Shown here: one piece after another, positions 33,301-39,682 of the stretch
Position numbering within the stretch: the stretch's first letter is position 1
How the letters are laid out: the number at the start of each line of letters is the position of its first letter
The notes under the pieces: model-generated
The model's input: only the letters and a program-made list of their open reading frames with translations
Databases searched by the model: none
What the model was told of the DNA's origin: nothing
Made by a program: the position numbers and the translations under genes
Source of the DNA: Spisula solida
Taxonomy: Eukaryota > Mollusca > Bivalvia > Venerida > Mactridae
Direction of reading: 5' to 3'
Length of the DNA stretch: 64,000 nt
Assembly (NCBI GenBank): GCA_947247005.1
Contig: OX365959.1
Span: 34,492,148-34,556,147 of the forward strand

Positions 33301-34574
33301 GCCCTGTAAGTTTCAGTCAGGTTGATTAACAAGTCTGAGGTCGGGGCTGTGGTCAGTGCGCTGGATTTCTGACAAGGAGAACTCGGTTTGATTCCTGTTT
33401 GAGGCAGGTCATACGCTTGGATGATTTTGTACCTGAACACATGTTTGATTTCGGTAAATTGATAGTGTGTGGAATGAAAACAAAACTCTTACTTTATATG
33501 TATTGATTGATAATATCACACAGTATTGAATTTAAATAGGGTGGCCAATTAGAAATTCGTTAAAGTGTATAGTTGAAAAATTGTTGAGAAACTGGGATAA
33601 ACGAGACAAGTACAAGTAACAGTTCAGGGTGGCCACAGACTATGGAAAACAGGGAAAACAGGGAAAATGTCCAAAACCATTCACTGCAGGGATATATATT
33701 AGGGAATTTCAAAATTAGGCAAAAATCATGGAATTATCAGGGAAATTTATTTAAATTGGAGGAAAAAATGTGTCAACTGGTAGCTTCTCTTCATGAATTT
33801 ATTAAATAGATGAATTTCCTTATTAAAAGATAGGTATGAAAAATTAGTTTGGTGGTGAAGGTAACAATGGCTATAAGGGGGAGTTGGAGGCCATATTTTT
33901 AGCTGTATCCAAGTTGCGAATACCACAAACAATTATGGAAAATCGCCTTTCAGTCAGGGAAAAATCTGGGAATTATCAGGGAATTTTATTTTCCATTTTC
34001 TGTGACCACCCTGCTGAGTTATTGCCCTTTGTTTTATGTATTGTTCTGATTTTGTTAGGTATGTCCACGTAACGATGATGATCAGAAATGGATATCATGG
34101 GAATCTATATTAGAGGCGTCCGATCTAATGATGAGTGAGAACGTTGGCGAAGAACCGATCATCAAGAATGATGAGTTTGGTAACCCATTGCCTGATACGT
34201 TCGTCATGAAGGTGATCAGTAAGGAACTGGAAAAGTACAGTAAAAGGACAGGAAAGGAAGAGCTGATATTTGGTCCAGGTATGCGAATAGCAGAGGCTCG
34301 AGAATTGAGGAATCGTGTACGTGAAATGGGTTTACGTTGCGATACGTTACAAAATGCTGGTAATCCCTATACATTGATCTATGAAAAGTTAGACTGGCAG
34401 GGATTACTGGCTGTATTGAAGGAGTATAGTAAACCATACGGGAAATACATGCTTGTGGAGAAAGAGAATCGACCTAAACATGCGGACATTGAGAAAAACA
34501 TAGTGAAAGAATTAATAGTAGAAGATAAAACCACTGTTACTGTTGAAATTGTCAAAAAGGAAACAGATGAATAA
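15054..34574 (+). CDS. NKRF-like multi-dsRBD, R3H-domain RNA-binding protein, 11 coding exons
   Basis: Joining exons 15054-15366, 17819-18073, 18658-18806, 20295-20506, 21625-21769, 23772-24059, 24509-24767, 25373-25531, 28664-28877, 31549-31672 and 34059-34574 gives one open frame of 877 residues plus stop. Every intron is GT-AG and all phases agree. Residues 1-104 are Pro/Tyr/Ser-rich; about 105-200 are RGG/RG-rich. Four dsRBD-like units follow (roughly 240-300, 378-430, 500-570 and 620-700). The last, with IKDLIILEH and GESYGKNKNHARNLAA, resembles the equivalent part of vertebrate NF-kappa-B-repressing factor. An R3H-like domain spans about 750-815. The G-patch of vertebrate NKRF and its N-terminal XRN2-binding region were not seen. 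In vertebrates NKRF acts in nucleolar RNA processing and transcriptional repression; the same role here is inference. The start ATG lies just after a splice acceptor (TTAG at 15043-15046), so there is at least one upstream non-coding exon. Confidence 0.87.
15661..16060. repeat. About 131-137-bp tandem repeat, 3 diverged copies (intron 1)
   Basis: GAATGAAATATTGTGAT, CTTGATGT, TGAATATTCCACTCTTCGAAAG and GTCAAGGTCACT recur near 15661, 15792 and 15929. It is a local tandem duplication inside intron 1. Confidence 0.8.
16190..16335. repeat. Dispersed repeat, CACTCAGC..CCGAGCAC family (intron 1)
   Basis: Same family as 10411-10540, with GGGAAGGCAGCCCTCAAC, TTAACCAGCCGAGCA and CACAATGACCAACT. It is diverged, and no ends were found. 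Confidence 0.5.
16445..16560 (-). mobile_element. SINE 3'-end fragment (intron 1)
   Basis: Diverged match to the 3' part of the SINE at 54988-55260: TTTAGGTCGAATG, AACAAG, AACTTATATCAATCACTCT and CTCATTTCC keep their order. The tRNA-like head is missing. Confidence 0.55.
16583..16660 (+). mobile_element. tRNA-derived SINE head (intron 1)
   Basis: GTAGCTTAGTGGTTAGAGC is a good pol III A box, and CTTCAATTACAGG is a decayed B box. The outer bases GTGCCTC and GAGACAC pair as an acceptor stem with one mismatch. The decayed B box, the lack of a clear anticodon arm and the intronic position argue for a SINE head rather than a working tRNA gene. Confidence 0.55.
16817..17600. repeat. 26-bp tandem repeat split by a transposon
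   Basis: The unit AATGCTGGATACCTTAGTAT followed by AATGTG occurs nearly three times before 16887 and a little over twice after 17540. The two parts join in register once the inserted element is removed. Confidence 0.92.
16888..17539. mobile_element. pogo/Tigger-like non-autonomous element with TA target duplication
   Basis: A 652-bp insertion with perfect terminal inverted repeats (TIRs) of at least 23 bp, starting CAGTCAACTCTCGTTATCTC, flanked by TA at 16886-16887 and 17540-17541. It sits inside the 26-bp repeat, so the empty site can be read directly. Sub-terminal TTCGTTATGTCGA motifs recur inward from both ends. There is no transposase frame. The TA duplication and the CAGT..CTCG end suit the Tc1/mariner-pogo group. 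A decayed relative lies at 19993-20263. Confidence 0.88.
17819..18073 (+). CDS. NKRF-like coding exon 2 (RG-rich)
   Basis: Acceptor TTATTTAG|CTCC, donor AGAG|GTAATT. Encodes an arginine/glycine-rich stretch with repeated RGG and GRG triplets (for example GGRGQNRGRGRGQRG), typical of low-complexity RNA-binding tails. Confidence 0.85.
18380..18478. repeat. 33-bp tandem repeat, 3 copies (intron 2)
   Basis: GTTATATTTGGTGAACTAAT followed by TCACCTTACCATT is repeated three times. Each unit contains the small inverted repeat GGTGAACTAATTCACC. Confidence 0.9.
18658..18806 (+). CDS. NKRF-like coding exon 3
   Basis: Acceptor TTTCAG|GTATG, donor GAAAAG|GTAAGA. Continues the RG-rich region (ARGRGRGG) and then changes to a more ordered segment ending DIESMSLAEK. 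Confidence 0.85.
18866..19073. mobile_element. About 210-bp MITE with TACYGTAA ends (intron 3)
   Basis: Related along its whole length to 59721-59931: TTAATTTTCGCGG near the left end, ATATTGAAAGAAA, GATCTAGTTC, AATCAACGAAAATT and TATTAATRACYTTACAGTAT at the right end. The ends form an imperfect inverted repeat of about 20 bp. Confidence 0.75.
19649..19906 (-). mobile_element. tRNA-derived SINE, full-length (intron 3)
   Basis: Read on the minus strand, a tRNA-like head (decayed A box in ATATCCAAGTGGTTGAGTG; B-box-like GGTTAGATCC) is followed by a body with CTTGCTAGACGATTAGC, GATAACATCAGGAATGAGG and a tail AACTTGTTTCCCATTCGACC. The same order occurs at 54988-55260 and, with rearrangement, at 29085-31250. 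Confidence 0.8.
19993..20263. mobile_element. Decayed pogo/Tigger-like element (intron 3)
   Basis: Starts CAGTCAAATCTCGTTATCTC and ends with the inverse of the ACTCGCTTATATCRAA and TTCGTTATGTCGA blocks seen in the 16888-17539 element. Shorter and diverged. It ends about 30 bp before exon 4. Confidence 0.7.
20295..20506 (+). CDS. NKRF-like coding exon 4, first dsRBD-like unit
   Basis: Acceptor ATTGCAG|GCTTCG, donor ATCAG|GTAACT, phase 2. Contains MYTGVLKLDDVFLARAV followed by a basic KKELKQKVFKKAYDVLL helix, which resembles the beta3-alpha2 part of a dsRBD. Confidence 0.85.
20655..20913. mobile_element. MITE with AGTCCCCTACCGGTTT ends (intron 4)
   Basis: Inverted ends AGTCCCCTACCGGTTT at both sides (259 bp), with an internal GTCCGTCAGTCAGTTGGTCGG tract and a GGATCCTG..CAACTCAAACAGTTTCCAAGC block. 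A longer relative lies at 36140-37137. Confidence 0.75.
20990..21235 (+). mobile_element. tRNA-derived SINE, second type (intron 4)
   Basis: A tRNA-like head with B-box-like GGGTTTAATTCCTGG is followed by TTGATTTTCCTGCACATGCG and a tail GGTGTTAAACCTGATGAACA. A fragment with TTGATTTTCCTCCACATGCGG lies at 37965-38115. No clear target duplication. Confidence 0.5.
21241..21602. mobile_element. hAT-like MITE (intron 4, next to exon 5)
   Basis: Ends are CAGTGATTTTTTGGGG and, inverted, CAGTGCTTTTTCTTGAAC. Flanking octamers TGTGATTT and AATGATTT agree at six of eight positions, like an aged 8-bp hAT duplication. A second copy, split by another insertion, is at 25542-28161. The right end lies only 22 bp before exon 5. 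Confidence 0.7.
21625..21769 (+). CDS. NKRF-like coding exon 5
   Basis: Acceptor TTTTTAAG|GGAAG, donor CTAATG|GTGAGT. Encodes a charged, helix-prone segment (EEVEKHLLSLEEERKNVKVE), possibly coiled coil, linking the first two dsRBD-like units. Confidence 0.85.
21798..22358. mobile_element. MITE with TATGCCCNC ends, GTCCGTCC-type (intron 5)
   Basis: Begins TATGCCCACCTGTTCGTCCG and ends TTTCATGGGGGCATA, the inverse of the start. Shares CTTGCATGGATGTTGTATATG and CATTTTGACCTTCACCTTGA with 36625-36890. Confidence 0.7.
22663..22817. mobile_element. Short hAT-like MITE, CAGG ends (intron 5)
   Basis: Left end CAGGCCTAGACACTAA; right end inverted CAGGGCTCGACACTAACA; 155 bp. Interior contains repeated ACTGGTCCTTC and CACTGGTC blocks. 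TTATT flanks both sides. Confidence 0.65.
23615..23760. repeat. Dispersed repeat with AGGTCACTGTGACCT, abutting exon 6
   Basis: Same family as 12922 and 26790. The palindrome AGGTCACTGTGACCT is at 23687-23701. The repeat's typical end GGGGCATAYATNTTTTACAA followed by ACATCTCTT is at about 23733-23760, so it supplies most of the pyrimidine-rich stretch before the exon 6 acceptor at 23770-23771. Confidence 0.7.
23772..24059 (+). CDS. NKRF-like coding exon 6, second dsRBD-like unit
   Basis: Acceptor TGTTGTAG|ACAATG, donor GAAGTT|GTAAGT; exactly 96 codons. Contains YKFETTRLANNRPYTMGKII followed by GRGGGCTKKLSKHDTYTKTL, a dsRBD-like beta sheet and second helix. Confidence 0.85.
24509..24767 (+). 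CDS. NKRF-like coding exon 7
   Basis: Acceptor ATTTCCAG|ACTATT, donor TTCAG|GTAAG. Encodes a helical segment and the first half of the third dsRBD-like unit (QCELYMEKIFIAS). Confidence 0.85.
24817..24958. mobile_element. Fragment of hAT-like element, CAGGGTTCCCACAG end (intron 7)
   Basis: Begins CAGGGTTCCCACAGTCAGGG and carries repeated GTCAGGGAAA blocks, as in the complete copy at 33625-34013. No right terminal repeat was found, so it is probably truncated. Confidence 0.55.
25373..25531 (+). CDS. NKRF-like coding exon 8
   Basis: Acceptor TTCAAAG|CTGAAG, donor ATCAG|GTATAA. Completes the third dsRBD-like unit (EGVSKRDSMTKVYAAAWEVL); the A..A alanine pattern fits helix 2 of the fold. Confidence 0.85.
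25634..28114. mobile_element. 2.5-kb element with 14-bp perfect inverted ends and AATTTT duplication (intron 8)
   Basis: Starts CATGGGTGAAAGTT and ends with its exact reverse complement, and is flanked on both sides by AATTTT, a 6-bp direct repeat. It lies inside the older hAT-like MITE. The interior has a long G run near 25730, GC-rich blocks rich in GGGGGCC near 28000, and an internal dispersed repeat at 26790-27125. No long frame encodes a transposase. The superfamily is unclear. Confidence 0.65.
26790..27125. repeat. Dispersed repeat with nuclear-receptor-type palindrome, two units
   Basis: Two tandem-like units, each with CACTTTGTCCTAGGATCTT, a GGTTAGTCATCAACAGTAGA-type block and GGTCAAGGTCACT. 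The first unit keeps AGGTCACTGTGACCT (26913-26927). The second has AGGTCACTGACCT with shortened spacing. Ends in GGGGCATACATGTTTTACAA. Confidence 0.65.
28664..28877 (+). CDS. NKRF-like coding exon 9, start of fourth dsRBD-like unit
   Basis: Acceptor GTTTTAG|GGCGTG, donor TTTAG|GTAATT, phase 2. Encodes RSIKDLIILEHSDWSRDRVR and CGLHMQWETEA, aligning with the IKDLVVYEN region of vertebrate NKRF. This is the strongest family clue. Confidence 0.87.
28945..29012 (-). ncRNA. Hammerhead-ribozyme-like motif, minus strand (intron 9)
   Basis: On the minus strand: CTGATGA (complement of 29002-29008), stem II GGCAT..ATGCC with a 6-base loop, GAAAC, then CGTTGA..ATTTCAATG able to form stem III, followed by U. 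The next base is G, where natural hammerheads have A, C or U, so cleavage is doubtful. About 60 bp match the copy at 9700-9775 closely, so both belong to one repeat family. Confidence 0.5.
29203..29357. repeat. 24-bp minisatellite grown inside a SINE, left block
   Basis: GGACACCATCAGGAATGAGG followed by TRTT occurs about six times here and about three times at 31135-31200. One unit carries an extra C. The array is the split continuation of one original array. Confidence 0.9.
29358..31134. mobile_element. hAT-like non-autonomous element inserted in the 24-bp array
   Basis: Terminal inverted repeats CAGTGCTTCAGCTAGGA and CAGTGCTCCAGCTAGGG; flanked by CATCA on both sides (29353-29357, 31135-31139). 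1777 bp. Both ends have GGGCA-rich sub-terminal blocks (AAGGGCAGGGTGC on the left, AAAGGGCAGGGCG on the right). The interior is AT-rich with no supported gene. CAGTG ends suggest hAT, but hAT normally makes 8-bp duplications and only 5 bp can be read here. Confidence 0.75.
31549..31672 (+). CDS. NKRF-like coding exon 10, end of fourth dsRBD-like unit
   Basis: Acceptor TTTTGTAG|ATGCG, donor ATCAAG|GTAACT. Encodes CVISIQKQRMGESYGKNKNH then ARNLAATDALFQLYE. The KNK-x-A-x-x-x-AA pattern is the RNA-contacting helix of dsRBDs. Confidence 0.87.
31680..33009. other. Intron 10, left part
   Basis: Contains a GGTCGGTCG-type low-complexity tract near 31840-31890, probably part of a mollusc dispersed repeat. 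No exon with consistent phase is needed or seen, and no other gene was recognised. Confidence 0.45.
33010..33225. mobile_element. Pogo/Tigger-like remnant (intron 10)
   Basis: TGTCGACATAACCGAAGTGTCG and GTCGACACGAGTTTCAACTG at its right end resemble the sub-terminal and terminal blocks of pogo-like elements. The left terminus is not recognised. Confidence 0.4.
33340..33430 (+). mobile_element. tRNA-derived SINE head fragment (intron 10)
   Basis: GGGCTGTGGTCAGTGCGCTGG resembles an A box and GGTTTGATTCCTGT a B box, with spacing like a tRNA. No intact cloverleaf, so a SINE remnant is more likely than a tRNA gene. Confidence 0.45.
33625..34013. mobile_element. hAT-like MITE, CAGGGTGGYCACAG ends (intron 10, next to exon 11)
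   Basis: Left end CAGGGTGGCCACAGACTATG; right end inverted CAGGGTGGTCACAGAAAATG; both ends contain ATCAGGGAAWTTTATTT-type blocks. 389 bp. Ends 45 bp before exon 11. No clear 8-bp duplication. Confidence 0.72.
34059..34574 (+). CDS. NKRF-like last coding exon, R3H-like domain
   Basis: Acceptor TTTTGTTAG|GTATGT; ends at TAA 34572-34574. After an acidic linker (VCPRNDDDQKWISWESILEA) comes VISKELEKYSKRTGKEELIF then RELRNRVREMGL, aligning with the R3H domain of NKRF. The histidine of the R-x3-H signature appears to be replaced by asparagine. The tail is charged (VEDKTTVTVEIVKKETDE). Confidence 0.88.
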   Translation, partial: VCPRNDDDQKWISWESILEASDLMMSENVGEEPIIKNDEFGNPLPDTFVMKVISKELEKYSKRTGKEELIFGPGMRIAEARELRNRVREMGLRCDTLQNAGNPYTLIYEKLDWQGLLAVLKEYSKPYGKYMLVEKENRPKHADIEKNIVKELIVEDKTTVTVEIVKKETDE

Positions 34575-34810
34575 TATATCACAAAAATCATACGTTGAGC
34601 CAAAAATGAAATATTGTTTGTTTCGCCTTCCCGACTCTGGCCATTCAGGGTTGGGTAGGTAGGTAGGTAGGTAAAAATTTTTTTTTTAGAATATTTTATT
34701 GTCAATTAATTGTGAACGGGTTATTGCCTGTATAAAGGTCCCAGCAGACATTGTGTATGGTGACTAGTTGGAATGTTTAGTGGGAATGTTGCTCTTTTTT
34801 TTAGATGGGC

Positions 34811-34816
34811 AATAAA
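34811..34816 (+). terminator. Possible poly(A) signal of the NKRF-like gene
   Basis: AATAAA about 240 bp after the stop codon, the first such hexamer in the 3' flank. Use is not shown by the sequence. Confidence 0.4.
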
Positions 34817-35317
34817 ATACTAGGGTAGGGGACTTTTTGCTCAGGTAGGGAGGGAAGGGAAAACAAACAATATTTTATTTTTGGCCTTGATGAGCATGGA
34901 GTTGAAACATTTTGAAAGAATTAATAGTGGAAGAAAAATGCCTGTTGAAATTATTAAAAATGAAATTATAGATTATTATATCATAAAAATCATATATTCA
35001 AGGGCATGGAGTTTTTGGTAAAATTGAACTGAACTACAATATGGATGTTATATACTCGGTACATTTAGAAAAATGCACATTCTGTGTTGTTCTCAATGTT
35101 TGTAGAGTATTACATCATCATATTCTGACAAAAGTTTAATATCAAAATAATACATAAATTCCAATGAAATACAGGATACTGATCAAATTTTTTTTATGTA
35201 AAATAGTAGGGTGATAAATTAGCTTCAAGTATTGTTATGTGAGTGAACAAATTGAAAACAAATGAGTAGTGCGCGTATTTAAATGTACGGAGTATAATTT
35301 TTGTAGTGGACTTTTCA
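34817..35317. other. 3' flank of the NKRF-like gene
   Basis: AT-rich. A short GTAG microsatellite lies just before it at 34656-34672. No further exon or gene recognised. Confidence 0.4.
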
Positions 35318-35608
35318 CCTGGAGCCAGTTGCCTAACCAAACCGCTACCGAGCGATCGATAGCGCTATGCTAGGAAACAGCTTGCTTCAAAAAAGTACTA
35401 TGTAGTAGACTAAGTGCAAAGTTTATATGCTACCGGCGTGCGCTCGCAGCTAGCTGACTGTTGCACAGCAAAGTGCTACCGAAGCGGTCCGTTGCATAAG
35501 AAAGTGCTCGCCTAGCAAAGTGCAGAGAAACAGTAAATGCTATCGTCATTGTAGAAAAGCGCTCCCAAAAAGCGCTCGGTAATGTCTTAGTTAGGCAACA
35601 GTCTCCTG
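35318..35608. mobile_element. About 290-bp MITE, GTTGCCTAACC ends
   Basis: Left CCTGGAGCCAGTTGCCTAAC and right, inverted, CAGGAGACTGTTGCCTAACT. Interior is rich in AGCGCT and AAGTGCT motifs, with AAGCGGTCCGTTGCA also present in the partial copy at 46105-46225. Confidence 0.7.
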
Positions 35609-35877
35609 TAGTCTAGGTATTATTATACTTTTGGTCCATACTTTTACAGCTACTATTGGTTAGATTTGCAGCAATATACTTGTAGCAATCGTGTGTTGAT
35701 TGTATTACATACATACTCAAAAAAACATTTTAAAAAATGCACATTTTTGTTTATCACAATCTTTGTTAAAAATGAATTATTGCATTTTTTGCAAATACTA
35801 TATATTTACTTCTAGTGTATATAATTATATGAAAACAGGGGCCAACCCCCTTTTCTTTAAGTAATATATGATTAGTT

Positions 35878-35990
35878 TATACAAATTTATTTAAGGTCGA
35901 TTGTGAAACAAGTTTTTCCAACTTATATTAATCACTCTCGACACCTCATTCCTGATGTTATCCATCGCCACGAGAGTGAATATATAAGTA
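35878..35990 (-). mobile_element. SINE 3'-end fragment
   Basis: Nearly identical to the tail of the SINE at 54988-55260 (ATTTATTTAAGGTCGATTGT, CTCATTCCTGATGTTATCCA), ending after CGCCACGAG. The tRNA-like head is absent, as expected for a 5'-truncated copy. Confidence 0.75.
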
Positions 35991-36139
35991 ATATATGATT
36001 GTATTCCCTGCCATTGGGAAATTTACAATAAACTGTTGTTGTGTGTCTGATGAAATTTTTCGATATATTTATTAATTATCCCGATTCTTTGTAAACAACC
36101 ACAGGGTGTCATGTGTTTCAGAGTTTTTAATACCTTTTA

Positions 36140-37137
36140 AGTCGCTTACTGGTTTTTAACTGAAGGGACTATAGGTTTGCCCTCTGTCCGTCTGTCACAA
36201 ACATTTGGATCCTGTCATAGTTTCCAAGCTAGGTTTATGAAACTTGGCTGTGGATAGGGGGCCTAGGGGCCAATATGGAAATTCTGCATGTCTATATATT
36301 TTTGATATATATATTCTGACAAAAATTATGCTTGCTATCGGTACGGAAATAGTGAAAAATGTCAAAATCTGGATCCTGTCATAACTTAACAGTTTCCCAG
36401 CTGGGTTTAGGAAACTTGGTATGTTGGTAGGTGCCAAAAACCGATTATGCTCATCTACATATTTTTGATTGTGACAAAAAATTGTGGTAGCTATGGATAC
36501 AGAAATAGTGAAACTACTTCAAAATAAGGGATCCTGTCATAACTCAACAGTTTCCAAGCTGGGTTTAGGAAACTTGGCGTATAGGTAGGAGTCAATACGG
36601 AAATTATGTACATTTTAACATTTTTATGCCCCCTATCGATAGATGGGGAGGCATATAGTGATTCACCTGTTCGTCCGTCCGTCCATCCGTCCGTTCGTCC
36701 GTCCTGGTTAAACCAAATTGACCGTTTCTTCTAGCATTAATATGGCTTGCTACAAAGCTTTCATACTTGCATGGATGTTGTGTATGAACACTCTCCACAC
36801 GCCAGTATCACCTAACCCCATTTTGACCTTCACCTTGACCTAATTTTGGACTTAGACTTATTTATGGACAAGGCTTCCACAGGGGGCATAAGCGTTTATT
36901 GAACGCAGTCTTGTTTTATTCTGTCAAAAATTGTGGCTGCTATGGATACAGAAGTTCTTCCCTTTAACTGGATCTTGTATAACCCAAACAGTTATCAATG
37001 CTAATTTATGGTATGTGCATAGAGATTATTGTTGGTGTGACACGTATTTTAAAATTAATGCTAGACTTTGATTGCAATGGCAACAGAAACATTGAAAATA
37101 ATTTAAAGGGTCATGGCTTCAAACCGATTGGGGAACT
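36140..37137. mobile_element. Long member of the AGTCCCC..CCGGTTT MITE family with internal duplication
   Basis: Same ends and order as 20655-20913 but expanded: the GGATCCTGTCATA..CAGTTTCCAAGCTGGG block is repeated about three times, and another MITE (36625-36890) is nested inside. Confidence 0.65.
36625..36890. mobile_element. Nested MITE, TA-TGCCCCCT ends
   Basis: Begins TATGCCCCCTATCG and ends CACAGGGGGCATA; if TA is the target duplication, the inverted end is TGCCCCCT. Carries GTTCGTCCGTCCGTCCATCC and is closely related to 21798-22358. Confidence 0.7.
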
Positions 37138-37739
37138 TCTGTATTGCTTGTAATTCTTAGTGACTTAGTGACTTGTTTTATTATGAATTTTTTTTTCATG
37201 ATGATACTTTTAATATTTCACTGAAGATATACATGTTGTATTGTCCGTTTATTCAGGTCTGTCACTTGTATACAAACATTGCAATATCATAACATTGTAT
37301 ATTTATTGTTTTAAACATTTTGATTGGAGAAAAAGGCAGTGAAAACCAATACCTTATTCACTAAGCTACATACTATTACACACAATATATATTAATAAGT
37401 CATTAATAAGAGTATAATGTTTATGTACACAATGTTATGTAAACAAATGACTGACCTGATTAATCGATATATAGATATGTAGGGTTTCTGTTGTTACTAC
37501 TGTTGTTTTGAATGTTTATGTATTGTCAGTGTTGTTGATTTTTTTAGCTGTATAGTCTGTACACATTAACATAATTTGATCCTCAAACTTTATGTACGTG
37601 CACCTTTATATTACAAACTTCTTGAGGATTGGTTTTAAGTTGGTGCCCATTATGAATTATTGTTGTGTTCAAGTATAAAATTTTCTCCTCATGTAATATG
37701 TTTACCACAAGTTGTATAACCATATATATAACACATATA
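37138..37739. other. AT-rich spacer
   Basis: No gene, array or transposon end recognised. Confidence 0.4.
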
Positions 37740-37912
37740 CAGTACTATCTCACTAGAGCTGCCTTCTCTTGAGCAACAACCTGTCAACATCAACATAATA
37801 GTTTGATTTCAGAAGAAACAATTTACTGTAAATTTTAACTCTACAGAGCAACAACCTCTGTACAACAACCAAACCTTGTTTACCTAAGGGGGTTTCTCTA
37901 GAGAATGTACTG
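37740..37912. mobile_element. 173-bp mariner-like MITE with TA duplication
   Basis: Ends CAGTACTATCTCACTAGAG and, inverted, CAGTACATTCTCTAGAG, with TA on both sides. Interior carries ACAGAGCAACAACCTCTGTA. Related GAGCAACAACCT blocks occur near 23040 and in inverted pairs at 60059-60125. Confidence 0.7.
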
Positions 37913-37964
37913 TATAACAAGTATATAAGAAGGCAATAGTTTGATGCAACTTAATAAAAATTTG

Positions 37965-38115
37965 ATAAATATGTTGATTTTCCTCCACATGCGGAGAAAT
38001 TGCTGATACTTTAGAACTAGTTAGAATAGAGTCCAGGAAAACTGGTTAAGCAAATCTCCCTCCAAGTATGACTGAAAAATTGTTAGAAACTGTCTTAAAC
38101 CAGTATAAACATAAA
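37965..38115 (+). mobile_element. SINE body fragment
   Basis: TTGATTTTCCTCCACATGCGG and the TTAAACCAGTATAAACATAAA-type tail match the second SINE type at 20990-21235, without a tRNA-like head. Confidence 0.4.
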
Positions 38116-38239
38116 TGGTTATATTGATTGCTTTTTTAAACTCATCATATATGATCATGTTCTCAAAATTTCTCACTTGTCTATTAAAATTACACTATGA
38201 AATCTGTGTTTGTTTTATAAACTGAATATGTTCGTTAGG

Positions 38240-39632
38240 GAGGCAACTCATGCATTTCTCTCCCTTAAATCTTAAGGGGAGTTACTCTTGTATTACGCTT
38301 CTCCCTTGAACCTAATGGGAGGTAACTCTTGTACTACAGTTCTGCCCTTAAAGCTAAAGGAACTATCTCTTGTACTAAAATTCTCGCCCTTAAAGTAAGG
38401 GCATGTAACTCTGGTACTACACTTCTCCCTTGAACCTAAAGGAAAGTGACTTTTGTTCTACAATTCCCTCCCACGAACCTAAAGGAAAGTGACTTTTGTA
38501 CTACAATTTCCTCCCACGAACCTAAAGGAAAGTGACTATTGTACTACAATTCCCTTCCTTGAACCTAAAGGAAAGTGACTATTGTACTACAATTCCCTTC
38601 CTTGAACCTAAAGGGAATTGACTCTGGTACTACAATTCCTTCCCACGAACAAAAAGGGATTTGACTCTTAAACTACATTTTTCTCTCTTATACCTAAAGG
38701 GAATGACTCTTGTACTACAAAAATATCTCCCTTGAACCTAAAGGAAGTGACCCTTGTACTACTCTTCTCCCTTGAACCTAAAGGGAAGTTACTCTGGTAC
38801 GACACTTCTCCCTTGAACCTAAAGGGAAGTGACTCTTGTACTGCAGTTCTTGCCCTTAAACCTAAAAGGAAGTATCTCTTGCACTACAATTCTCGCCCTT
38901 AAACGTAAGGGGAAGTAACTCGTGTACTACACTTCTCCCTTTAACCTAAAGGAAAGTGACTTTTGTACTACAATTCCCTCCCACGAACCTAAAGGAAAGT
39001 GACTCTTGTACTACAATTCCCTCCCTTGAACCTAAAGGAAAGTGACTCTTGTACTACAATTCCCTCCTTTGAACCTAAAGGAAAGTGACTCTTGTACTAC
39101 AATTCCCTCCCTTGAACCGAAAGGAAAGTGAATCTTTTACTACAATTCCCTCCCTTGAACCTAAAGGAAAGTGAATATTGTACTACAATTCCCTCCCTTG
39201 AACCTAAAGGAAAGTGACTCTTGTACTACAATTCCCTCCCTTGAACCTAAAGAAAAGTGACTCTTGTACTACAATTCCCTCCCTTGAACTAAAGGGAAGT
39301 AACTCTTGTACTACGCTTGTCTCCCTTGAACCTAAAGGGAAGCAACTCCTGTACTATGCTTCTCTACCTTAAATCTTGAATCTCAAGGGAAGTTTCTCTT
39401 GAACTACAGTTCTCCCCCTTAAATATTAAACCTTTAGGTTCAAGGAAAGAAGCGTAGTAACTTCTACTCTTGTACTACGCTTCTCTCCCTTGAACATACA
39501 GGGAGTTACTCTTGTACTACACTGATCTGAGGGAAGTAGAGCCTGTACTACAGTTCCCTCCCTTGAACCTACAGGGAAGTAACTCTTGTACTACAGTTCC
39601 CTCCCTTGAACCTACAGGGAAGTTACTCAAAT
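38240..39632. repeat. 43-bp minisatellite, about 30 copies
   Basis: The unit CCTTGAACCTAAAGGAAAGT followed by GACTCTTGTACTACAATTCCCTC is repeated over 1.4 kb. Copies are diverged at the edges and homogeneous in the middle (38960-39290), with mixed AGTGACT and AGTAACT variants. Each unit contains the short inverted pair CCCTT and AAGGG. It encodes nothing recognisable. Confidence 0.93.
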
Positions 39633-39682
39633 GGGCGGAGCGTTCTTTACACTGGCGTCTGGTTTATTGATGGAAATGACTT

